Source: Pelargonium cotyledonis (taxonomy: Eukaryota > Streptophyta > Magnoliopsida > Geraniales > Geraniaceae). From it: a stretch of DNA of 23,484 nt. Every line of letters starts with the position of its first letter. Within the stretch, counting starts at the first letter, position 1. The stretch is taken from contig JAYMTA010000873.1 of NCBI GenBank assembly GCA_036897625.1, forward strand, positions 1 to 23,484. The letters are read 5' to 3'. Made by a program: the position numbers and the translations under genes. The notes below the pieces were generated by a model. The model was not told the DNA's origin. It was given only the letters and a program-made list of their open reading frames with translations, and did no database searches. This document shows, piece by piece, positions 1 to 9,100 of this stretch.

Positions 1-43
1 TCAAAATAAAAAAGAGGACACTCATTTTAAGACGGATGGAGTA
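1..43. repeat. Stowaway-like MITE terminus (truncated by window edge)
   Basis: The reverse complement starts TACTCCATCCGTCTTAAAA and runs into TGAGTGTCCTC. This resembles the CTCCCTCCGTCCCA...GAGTGTC terminus of plant Stowaway (Tc1/mariner) miniature elements. Only one end lies in the window. Related ends occur at about 8872-8905 and 13871-13901. The family call is from motif memory, not a search. Confidence 0.5.
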
Positions 44-125
44 TATTGTATTGAAACCATGAAAAGCTCCAAAAGACACACCATGAGGTGGGGTCCACAC
101 GATCACGCGGATGCACCCAAAGAGT

Positions 126-235
126 CACGTGAAGGGAGGAGGCGGGGTGGAGTCCGCATCATGTATGCTGCGCTCGCATACACGGTGACATGGCTCTCTC
201 AGTCACGCTATCACGTGCGCCGAACTAAGCACGTG
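126..235 (+). promoter_or_regulatory. Three G-boxes plus one BR-response element in BEH-A promoter
   Basis: Perfect CACGTG palindromes lie at 126-131, 212-217 and 230-235. The middle one overlaps CGTGCG (214-219), which fits the BZR1-bound BRRE consensus CGTG(T/C)G. BZR1/BES1 factors, PIFs and other bHLH and bZIP proteins bind these motifs. The cluster is 500-610 bp upstream of the BEH-A start codon, consistent with a proximal promoter. Autoregulation is an inference. The 680 bp upstream of the paralogue BEH-B contains no CACGTG. Confidence 0.5.
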
Positions 236-424
236 CTAAACCTGACCCCACACACATGGACCCACTCAGACACTTTCCTCTCATTGGATTACCTGTCACA
301 TCACGGATGTGGACAGTTACTGAACGCGGGAAGCGACCGCTTTCGCCGCGTGTCAGATCTCGTCAAGCTCACCATCTTTTTCAAAATCCCAATCCATTTT
401 CACACCCAACACTGCTTCATTTCC

Positions 425-478
425 ATGGCCTCTCGCTTCCCTTTTTCTCAGCTTTCGCACAATACCATCTCCGGTTAA
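425..478 (+). other. Possible uORF upstream of BEH-A
   Basis: ATG at 425 opens a 17-codon frame that closes at 478. It counts as a uORF only if transcription starts upstream of 425, which the sequence does not show. From 479 to 736 there is no ATG at all, so the leader next to the BEH-A start is clean and ATG 737 is the first start on any transcript beginning after 427. Confidence 0.2.
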
Positions 479-736
479 TTTCACGATCCTAATTAACCTT
501 CTATCCGCGCCGATCTAGCTACCAGATCACAACTCTCATTCCTCGACGGCCATATTGAGCTAATTAGCTTCCGTAACTCTGTTTTGTTGTTGAATTTAAT
601 TCAATTTTTCGTTTCCAGAAACCCAGTTTTTGTGCTGGATTAAGCTTCTCGGAGCTGTTCTGCTTCAGTAATCTAATCAATTACTCGTGGAATTGGTGAT
701 TGGAATTGTTGAAAGAGGTTTTCAGAGATTTCGGAG

Positions 737-3700
737 ATGACTTCGGGGACGAGACTCCCGACATGGAAGGAGAGAGAGAACAACAAGCGGAGGGAACGGC
801 GGAGGAGAGCGATTGCGGCGAAGATCTTCGCCGGACTGAGAATGTACGGCAACTACAACCTTCCGAAGCACTGCGACAACAATGAGGTCCTCAAGGCTCT
901 ATGCAACGAGGCCGGCTGGACCGTCGAGCTCGACGGCACCACCTACCGGAAGGTAAATTTTTTTTGTTTTTCTGCTTTCTCTAGTTTCTGAAAAAAAATA
1001 AATAAATAATAGCTTCTCTTCGAGTTCCTGGTCGGTATGTGCTAAGATGCACCGATTTGTCCTTGCATTTTCGCTTTCGTGGTGCTAATTAACTGTGAGT
1101 CGCTGTATCTGCGGTGGTTCGTGCTAACTGACGCCGTATAAACAGTGCATGATAGCAACGGGTGATGAATAGCATGTGAACAGTAATATAGTTTTGCTAA
1201 TTAACGGTCAGTGCCGTATTTGATTTGGTCGTGCTACCGTGCGCAGTATGAACAGTGCAGGATAGCAACATGAGTTGAATTGAGTGTGAACAGTAGTAAA
1301 ATTAGGCAATTAGTTGCTGTGTTTAGTTTTGTGCCGCACGATGCTAGCATGCGACGAGTCCGTGTGCGGATGCTAGCTGTACTTGAAAGCTGAATCGGTG
1401 CATTCAATTTAATGGAGTTCTCATGCAAAGTCGCAAACAGATAGAAGCACGACACGGCGCACGTTAGCGCTGCCGGAAATTGACCGGTCTTATGCGGCTA
1501 ACGTTACGATCAATTCTATCTTGCATTAGATTCTTCTGCTAGTTTTCAACTCCGGCGCACATTAGATCGGGTCAATTAAGACTCTTTTATTTTACTTTTC
1601 CTTTTCTTTTGCCACTTTTCTGAGAAGGTCTCAAGCTTTAGATTCTCAGTCACTGTGTGCTTCTTGTGAGTTGTAAACAGTAACGCAGATCTCGAGATGA
1701 CCAAAATGTCCTTACTGAGTCTCGAGGGAAAAAAAAAACAAAACAAAACAGAAATGCTTTTGCTTTTGTTCTGTAGAAATGGAAATAGCAGTGTTACAAC
1801 TTACAAGGGTCTGTGAATCTTGTGATGCCATGTTATGATGTTTTGAGTTTTTGCTGCACAAAAAAGCAGCACTTGCCTATCTCAGCTGTGGTGTGCAGTT
1901 TTGCTATTTCAGAGGTCCTTTTAGCCTTAGCAGACCTGCTGGTTATAGACTAAATTGTTTGTTTGTTTATCTGGAGTGGCAGTTCAATTATTTGGAGTGC
2001 ATTTATTAACTATACATTCAATTAAAAACCTGTCATTTGAATTTGAACTTTAAGATTTTATAATGTCATCTGCTAGTCCTTTTCTGAGTTGGGCTGGCTT
2101 GTAGTAAATGAGGTTCAGTCTCTTTTGATGGGTGATAGTGATCAAGAATTGGGAATTGGGACTCTTGTATAACTTGGTTGTTATTGTAGGGAGGATGTTT
2201 ATATGGCATGAATTTGAAAGTGAGCTTATATATAATTTCTACCAATGAGCTTGATTACCTGTCAATGCTGGCAGCAGGCCTAAACTGGTTGGACAAGAAA
2301 AGGCACGAGTTTTTCTTCGGGCTAACTTGTCTCGCCTCTCAATGGAAAAAGGATAAGTCCGATGAAAAGTTGCAAAGTACTAATGCATGAGTTTTTTGCC
2401 CACGGCCTGAATTGTCAAGTCTAAGCTTGATGACAAATAAACAAGGGGAAAGAAAAGTAGTTTTATCATTTATGAGGCGAATGCTTCCTTACCCTAGGGA
2501 AGAAAGTTTATGGTGTCGCGTTATGTTGACAAGCTTCTTTGAAAATTTGAGATTAAAGTAAAATTTATGTTCTTGGTTAGTTACATAGTTGTTCTGGAAC
2601 ATGATGTCCCTGAATAGTGTGAGCATATTAGGAAGTTCATTTTGAAATTTCGATTAGGAGAAAAGTTCTATGATAAATTATCATTTGACCAACAAAATTG
2701 AGTTGGCATCTCTTTTCACTGGTTTCCTCATTTGCTACTTCATGTACCTACTCTCAGTAGCTTATCGAGGAATTGCAAAGTGTACAAAAGCCTATGTTAA
2801 ATTCTTTGCATTCATGTCTAACCAATGCTAGGTTTAGGACTGTATTGCTTTGGAATTGAGCTTTTTTGTCATCTTCTAAACAAAATTAAAGGAAAAAATA
2901 GCAATTTACAATTTGATTGTATAAAGATCTTCCATTATCCTTCAAATCCTTTAAGTTTGTGTATTTTATAACCTGATCATCCTTCTATTCCTGCAGGGTT
3001 GCAAGCCTCTGGAGCGCATGGATATTTTGGGTGGATCTGCTACTGCAAGCCCTATCACATCTTACCACCCGAGTCCCTGTGCTTCATATAATCCAAGCCC
3101 CACCTCATCTTCCTTCCCTAGTCCAGCCTCGTCCTCTTATGCTGCTAACCCCAACACTGAAGCCAGTTCCCTCATCCCGTGGCTAAAGAACCTCTCATCT
3201 GCATCCTCGTTAGCCTCCTCTTCGAAACTCCCGCAGCTTTATGTTCATACGGGCTCCATTAGTGCTCCGGTCACCCCTCCATTGAGCTCTCCATCCCGAA
3301 CCCCAAGAATCAGAACTGACTGCTGGGACGACCAATCTGCCCGCCCAAGCTGGGTCGGGCAGCACTTCCCCTTCCTGCCATCTTCCACTCCCTCTAGCCC
3401 CGGTCGACAAGTAGTTCCCGATCCAAAGTGGTTTTCTGGGATTCGAATCCCACAGAGCGGGCCAAATTCTCCGACATTCAGCCTTGTTGCATCTAATCCG
3501 TTCGGCTTCAAGGAAGAAATGTTTGCTGGTGGTGGATCCCGTATGATAACTCCCAGGCAAAGTGGGACATGCTCTCCTGCTATTGCAGCAGGTTGTGATA
3601 ACAATGCCGATATCCCAATGTCCGAGGCGTTTGCAGATGAGTTTGCCTTCAGAAGCAACATGGCAAGGCTGGTGAAGCCGTGGGAGGGAGAGAGGATTCA

Positions 3701-3959
3701 CGAAGAATCTGGATCCGACGATCTAGAGCTAACGCTTGGAAACTCGAGAACCAGGTATGTTGACATCAATATTTGAATGCATGCACGGGTAGAAGTTTAA
3801 GGTAGCGTTTGGATTAGAATTAAGAATCAAAATGAGAATGAGATTCTCAATGTTTGTGTTTGGATTACGAGTTCATTCTCATTCCCATTACAAGTTTGTG
3901 GATCCAAATGCTTCGTAAATGGACTGCATCTTACTTAAGCTATGTCATGTTTCAGATAA
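737..3959 (+). CDS. BES1/BZR1 homologue, BEH3/BEH4 type (BEH-A)
   Basis: Plant-specific brassinosteroid-responsive transcription factor, expected to act in the nucleus and be controlled by BIN2/GSK3 phosphorylation and 14-3-3 retention. Exons are 737-952 (72 codons, donor AAG|GTAAAT) and 2997-3754, then probably 3956-3959, giving 325 residues. Without the last splice the frame stops at 3774-3776 (331 residues). Residues 1-72 plus the start of exon 2 form the BES1_N atypical bHLH domain: basic stretch [14 protein letters not shown], then [20 protein letters not shown]. Residues about 88-145 are Ser/Pro-rich with many S/T-x3-S/T sites of GSK3 type. [14 protein letters not shown] (159-172) corresponds to the phospho/14-3-3 region. 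CSPAIAAG to DIPMSE (264-282) matches the PEST-like part. [12 protein letters not shown] (298-309) corresponds to the GSK3-docking segment, and LELTL (315-319) is an EAR repressor motif. Start: first ATG after a leader with no ATG since 479, with G at -3. The family call is firm; BEH3 versus BEH4 is not resolved. Confidence 0.9.
953..2996 (+). other. BEH-A intron 1 (2,044 nt)
   Basis: GT-AG intron between codons 72 and 73 (phase 0), at exactly the same position as in BEH-B. It holds a 110-bp tandem duplication (1083-1300). Two patches are recognisably homologous to the BEH-B intron: 1030-1076 with 6506-6552, and 2065-2135 with the repeat unit at 7380-7455. The rest shows no coding signal. Confidence 0.85.
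1083..1300. repeat. 110-bp imperfect tandem duplication in BEH-A intron 1
   Basis: TGCTAATTAAC at 1083 recurs at 1195. AACAGTGCA followed by GATAGCAAC recurs at 1141 and 1251. TGTGAACAGTA recurs at 1175 and 1285. The period is 110-112 bp. A weaker third copy may continue to about 1370, through a region containing the perfect palindrome ATGCTAGCAT. No coding potential is apparent. Confidence 0.7.
3755..3955 (+). other. Probable small 3' intron of BEH-A containing a MITE
   Basis: CAG|GTATGT at 3752-3760 is a strong donor and TTTCAG|A at 3950-3956 a reasonable acceptor, 201 nt apart. Joining them gives the split codon AG+A (Arg) followed at once by TAA at 3957-3959, so the protein ends ...LTLGNSRTR. 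This is the ending I know for BEH3/BEH4-type proteins. Reading through instead adds YVDINI and stops at 3776. About 115 of the 201 nt are the MITE at 3801-3915. Confidence 0.55.
3801..3915. mobile_element. PIF/Harbinger (Tourist)-like MITE, 115 bp
   Basis: The left end is GGTAGCGTTTGGAT (3801-3814). The right end is ATCCAAATGCTTCG (3902-3915), whose reverse complement matches the left end at 11 of 14 positions. Both sides are flanked by TAA (3798-3800 and 3916-3918), as expected for the 3-bp TWA target site of PIF/Harbinger elements. The interior is partly self-complementary (AATGAGAATGAG against TTCATTCTCATT). It lacks a transposase and is non-autonomous by size. Confidence 0.65.
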
Positions 3960-5270
3960 ATAGTTCAGCAAACGAAAAGATCAACGGTATCTATGCTTGG
4001 AGTACAAATGTTGACCCCTTATTTTTGCGGTTTGAGACAAAAGAGTTAACTAAGGGAATCAGAGCGCATAGGAGCCTATCTTCTTCTATTTATTTTCGAC
4101 TTGTGAGTGGCGGGTTCTTGAAGGCATGGGTGAGTTTCTTTGTCGAAATGTAATCCCACACTTCACGAAAGAACCAATGTTTTGCATGTAAGGAATTGCA
4201 GCATGATTTTTGGGTTACTGTTCAAATTAGTTCTTAAGATATTGATTGTATCAGTTATGAAACTCTTCACATATTTCTTGCACACATGAGGTAATGAAGG
4301 GCTATACTACAAATCTTTTCTTCTTGTTTCACTGACAATTTGAAACTATACCCGCATACACTCAAAACTTAACACACATTTTTGCGGGGTTAGATCACAT
4401 ACTTCATGCGGATTGAGTTTTACATTGAAAAATTGTGGGTCGAGCAAGTGCTAACACACAGTAACTTATCTAAAACTCGAATTGCTTGCTCAAAATCAAA
4501 AGTATCCTATTGCCAATTGTTGGTAAGACAACAAAATAATGCAACTTTTGTAGACATAATATAATTGATGTGGACCAACCCTAACACTAGCACCACTACA
4601 ACTACAACATTGTCTGTGGAATGCTTAATATTGGCTGCTACAGAGTTTTGTCCCTTTATATTCTCTTGGGCTATCTCTTGATCAATGCCTTGGAGAGTGG
4701 ATTATTATGTGACTTGCTTTTTTGTCTGGTCAATGCCTACTATGATTGACCCAACTTATGTTTTTTTCTCTTTTCTAGTTTTCCAACAAATTTTGTTCTC
4801 ATTTTGTGATTGTAGTTTGATTTTTCCATGTGTGAGAGTGAGACCTCAATCCTCTTGGTCAAAGATTTGGTGATGAGTTGTGAGTTTTCATTGTGGTGAC
4901 CACTTCACTCACCTTAAAGAGAACAAAATGATTCTCCACAAAGAGCAAGGTAAAGAATTTAGTAGCTAGCTAGCTAGGGTGTTCATAAGTTCAAATTTGG
5001 ACAGTATCTATCAAACTTTAACAAATTTTAGAACTGTGTACCAAATGTTGGTTGATCTTAAATTAGACTGATTAAACTAAAAGTTTGAAAAAAAAATGCA
5101 TTATTAATAGAAGAAGTTTTGAAAATAATAATTGAAACACATAGAATTGGAGTGAAATCAATTGTTTTTGTCACATACCTAACGAAACTCAAATTAAATG
5201 TATTTAAGTTAAATCTGGTTCGCTCCAAATCATGAAAACTCTATTTGTAGCAGATTGCTCTAAGGTTTTC
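3960..5270. other. BEH-A 3' flank and intergenic sequence, no gene seen
   Basis: AT-rich sequence with short open frames only, none with a codon pattern or motif I recognise. The 3'UTR of BEH-A probably occupies the first few hundred bases. A short (TAGC)n run lies at 4963-4977. Confidence 0.5.
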
Positions 5271-5279
5271 ATTTCACTA

Positions 5280-5690
5280 CACATATTTGTTGGCAAATTA
5301 CTTAAACGGATCAGGTCTTGTAAATTTTAAGCTAAACAATTTAAATAAGTTGTATTGTCAATTTGCTCATAAGTGCTCCGCAGTTGTATTAATGTTATTC
5401 AATGTATTTAATATCATGTAAAGTTTGGATTGACCAATTTAATAAAATATTAAACTCTCTACATAACTTGCGAATATGAATTCACCCTTACATGCAAATC
5501 TAACAATTTCAATTATGATTCGGGACACTGACACAACTCTGATTTAACTACATTTGGGTTTAGTCGGCTAACTTTATTAGATTAATAAGTAAGTTGTGTT
5601 TTCAAACTTTGAACCTATTCATTCAAAGTTGTTAGTCGTGTTACTCATAAACACCTTGTGTAATTCAACTTGGTTAATAAATGAAGTTCG
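5280..5690. repeat. Degenerate dispersed repeat, copy 1
   Basis: AT-rich sequence sharing a core with the segment at 16075-16460. AATA(A/G)AATATTAAACT is followed by a diverged stretch containing GCGAATA/GCAAATA and then CAATTATGATTC (5441-5521 versus 16262-16341). Its style recalls common plant non-coding repeats with runs of CGTGTT/GACACAA words. I cannot assign a class. It is probably an old, decayed copy. Confidence 0.45.
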
Positions 5691-5808
5691 GGCTGGCCAC
5701 GAAAACGAATGGCTACCCATCCGTGATATTATATGAGCCTACATTAGTGGCAATATCGTAAATTAGCAACAAAACCCGGTCCTAACAAGTAAAAAACAAG
5801 CCAGCGCC

Positions 5809-5829
5809 ATGTATTTAGCTGATTTTTAG
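5809..5829 (+). other. Possible six-codon uORF upstream of BEH-B
   Basis: ATG at 5809 is followed by five codons and TAG. No other ATG occurs between 5830 and 6142. Whether the transcript includes 5809 is unknown. Confidence 0.2.
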
Positions 5830-6142
5830 CTCTCCACTTCTCATTTCCATTTCCCCGGGTCTCGCTCAAAACCACTCCCGGTTTCACGAGCTGTTTTCCG
5901 ATCTTCACCTTCAGATCTAGCACCATCACATCACAAACTACACCCCAAAACGTCCCCGTTTCAGCTCAAGTCTGCGTCCCGGTGCTCAATCAGCTCCCCT
6001 GATTATTATTTTTCTTCTGAATCTGAATCAGTTGTTTCGTCAACTCGACAACCCGGAGATTTTGTGTTTTCCGGTGGGTTTCTTAGCTCTTCGGTGCTGG
6101 AACTTTGAGGAAAACGTCGAGTTAGTGTGGCTGATCGAAGTG

Positions 6143-9100
6143 ATGACGTCGGGGGCGAGGCTCCCGACATGGAAGGAGAGAGAGAACAACAAACGGAGAG
6201 AGCGGCGGAGGAGAGCGATATCAGCGAAGATCTTCGCCGGACTGAGAATGTACGGAAACTTCAAGCTCCCGAAGCACTGCGACAACAAAGGGGCCCTCAA
6301 GGCTCTCGGCAACGAGGCCGGCTGGACCGTCGAGGCTGACGGCACCACCTACCGCAAGGTAATTTCTCTTCTTCACCGATTTCCGAAGAATAAATTTGCT
6401 TTCTTTCTTTTCAGAAAGCAAAATTTTTCTGTTGGTTCATTAGCTGAAGTGAAAATTTAGTGCCTTTAATCATCTATAGCTAGCTCCGGCGGCCAGTTTT
6501 TGCTTACCGGTGTGAGCTAAGGTGCGCCCGATTGGGCTGCGCATTTTAGCTGATAGCAGCATCAGGAGCTCGAGATGCAATGTTCTCGAGTTAGCTTCAA
6601 CAACTGTAGCCTAATAGAAGCGCATTTTAGCATGTGCTCCTAGTTGTTGTAGGTGTGGATGTTTAGATGGTGAAAGTGGCATTTTTTTGGTTGCGTGTGT
6701 GCCTTGCGCAGATTTCGGCGGATGTTGGAGTAACTGGAAGTGGAATCAGAGGATTTGAGTCATTTGACCCAAATCACCCGCTAACATGCACCGGCCATGG
6801 AGGCACATGTTAGGGGTGGTACAGATTGGACTGGTCTTGTTTTGGTGACGCCATGTTTCTATGAAGGTTGTTTAGATTCTTTTACTGCCGGATCCGGTCA
6901 ATGTTCTTCCTTTTGTTCACTTTCTTTGAAGACGTGAAGAAAAATAGATTCTTCTCTACTTTCTATTGACAACAATGCCGGTCCCATTAAGACCAAAGTG
7001 CCCTTTTTGAACCTCCAAAAATACCCACAGTAGCTTTACTTTTGACATGGGAATAGGTAGATTGCGAGGGAATTTTTTTTTTCCGGATTCTTTTATGTGT
7101 TTGCAATAGACAAGAGAGCATACCATTTACTCAGTTTTTTACCATTTGAGAGATCTCTTAGCTTCACAGTGATTGTGAGAATATTTCCTTTCTATTTTTA
7201 TCTGGAATTGCAGTTCTATAAGGGTAGTTCTATTTACTCTTTTAACTTGCCTTGTTGCACTCTTTTGGTGTAGCACATGATATTCTTTCACTTGCTATAA
7301 AGATTGCAAGAAGTTTATGGTTGATTCGAAACATCAATCAACTATTTGCATCTTCCTAGTCATGGTCATTGAGAAATTATTGTTGTTAGTCCTTTCCTGA
7401 TTTGGTCGTATATGAATGAGTTTCAGTTTTACTATATACTTTTTATGGGCATAGATTCTCTTCCTTTTTTCCCTTGCAAAAGTTGCTGCCAATTTTCACA
7501 ATAGGTTATTAGGTGAACCAACTATTGCAACCGAGTGTTCCCGTTTTGGGTGTTTTGTCCAATGAATTATGCCCATGGATGATTTCACGACCATTAGAGT
7601 AGGAAACCTAGTTAAGGTGGCGTGATCCCTTTGTTGACCTTCTTTTGACTAGAGTATTACTCTATTAACTTCATGATTTTGTTTCACTTACTATAAAGAT
7701 TGCAAAATGTTTACAGAGGAGTCTTAAATATAATATCATTCAACTATTTGCATCTTCATAGTCATGGTACTTGGTACCCTCATGATGCATTTTTACCTTT
7801 CAACCTCACGAAATAATTGATGTTGGTCCTTTCCTGATTTGGGTGGATATGAATGAGTTTCAGTTGTACAGTCAATGCTTTAATGGGTATAGATTCTCTT
7901 CCTTTTTTCCCTTGTCAAAAGTTGCTGCTAGTTTCCTCAATAGGTTATTAAGTGAATCAACTATTGCAACTGAGGTATGCCCGTTTTGAATTTTTTGTCC
8001 CTTTAATTATTCTTGAGTCTCGGGGAAGATTTGAAGATCATTGGCGTACGGAACCTAGTTTAGGTGGCATAATTAACCTCTTTGTTGACCTTCTTTTGAG
8101 TATTACTTTATGATCTTCAAGAGCGAAACATACCAATAATAAAAATATGAAACTATAAGTGATATTGCTGGATCTTCATAGTCATGGTAGTTGGTGTCCT
8201 TTTTATAAAAAAATTACCTTTGAACGTCACAAAATAATTGTTGTTGGTCCTTTCTTGATTTGGGTGTATATGAATGTGTTTCAGTCTTATGGTCAATGAT
8301 TTATGGGCATAGATTCTCTTCCTTTTTCCCCTTGTCAAAGTTGTTGCCAGTTTCCACAATAGGTTATTAGGTGAACCAACTATTGCAACCGAGTGTCCGT
8401 GTTTTGAATGTTTTGTCCCATGACTTAAGCCAATGGGCTTGGGGAATATTTCGCGGCTATTGGAGTAGGAAACCTAGTATTGGTGACTTGACCCCCTTGT
8501 TGACATTCTGAGTATTACTCTATGAACTTCCAAACCAAAAAGAACAAATAATACGATAGTAAACTATAAGCAATATTGCTGGAGAAGATGGTTGCGGGTG
8601 TCTTACGTTGCTTTTGCCCACAGAAATTTTTGGAGACAATGGGAGTTTTATGCTCTTTGTGGTAGAGGTGTGGGGCCTTATATGATGAAGTATTCTATAT
8701 TAATGTTATATCCTACGACAAAATAAGAACTTTGGTATTAGTTTGACCACAATGCCTATTGAGACTAGGGCAAAACATTGCTTTCTTATGATCTAACCAA
8801 GAAATATAAGTCTTCAGTGCTCATACTTTGTATCTTTTTTAACTTTTGGTCTAATTATATGCCTTGATACACATTCCGTCTCAAAATGAGTGTCATCTTT
8901 TTCATTTTTGTAAAAATTTAGAATAAGTCGGTTAGGATTAGACTTTTCTCCTATACCCCATGCACTCTTGTTCTAACAAACTTATTTGAGGTATATTTGT
9001 GATAAATTAAGGCATTACTAATTAATGCTGCTGTAACTGTGGGGTAATCATTAGTGATCAGCATAGCTTAAAATTTACAGAGTTGATAGGGAGACTGCAT

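Noticed and set aside
59-478. 139-codon plus-strand open frame at the left edge
   Set aside because: It covers the G-box promoter region, has no recognisable motif, and its composition is promoter-like. Only a possible 17-codon uORF inside it is kept, at low confidence.
3438-3451. GGGATTCGAATCCC looks like a tRNA T-arm
   Set aside because: It lies in frame inside BEH-A exon 2, with no acceptor stem, anticodon arm or D-arm around it. The palindrome is a coding coincidence (Gly-Ile-Arg-Ile-Pro).
3210-3701. Long minus-strand open frames opposite BEH-A exon 2
   Set aside because: They lie entirely opposite the strongly supported Ser/Pro-rich exon; compositional shadow, no motif.
6032-6142. In-frame open extension upstream of the BEH-B start
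   Set aside because: The extension has no ATG, and the family starts at MTSG, so ATG 6143 is the start.
7287-8570. Possible CRISPR-like or satellite array
   Set aside because: The units are 400-450 bp, only three copies, diverged, and within a plant intron. A local tandem duplication explains them.
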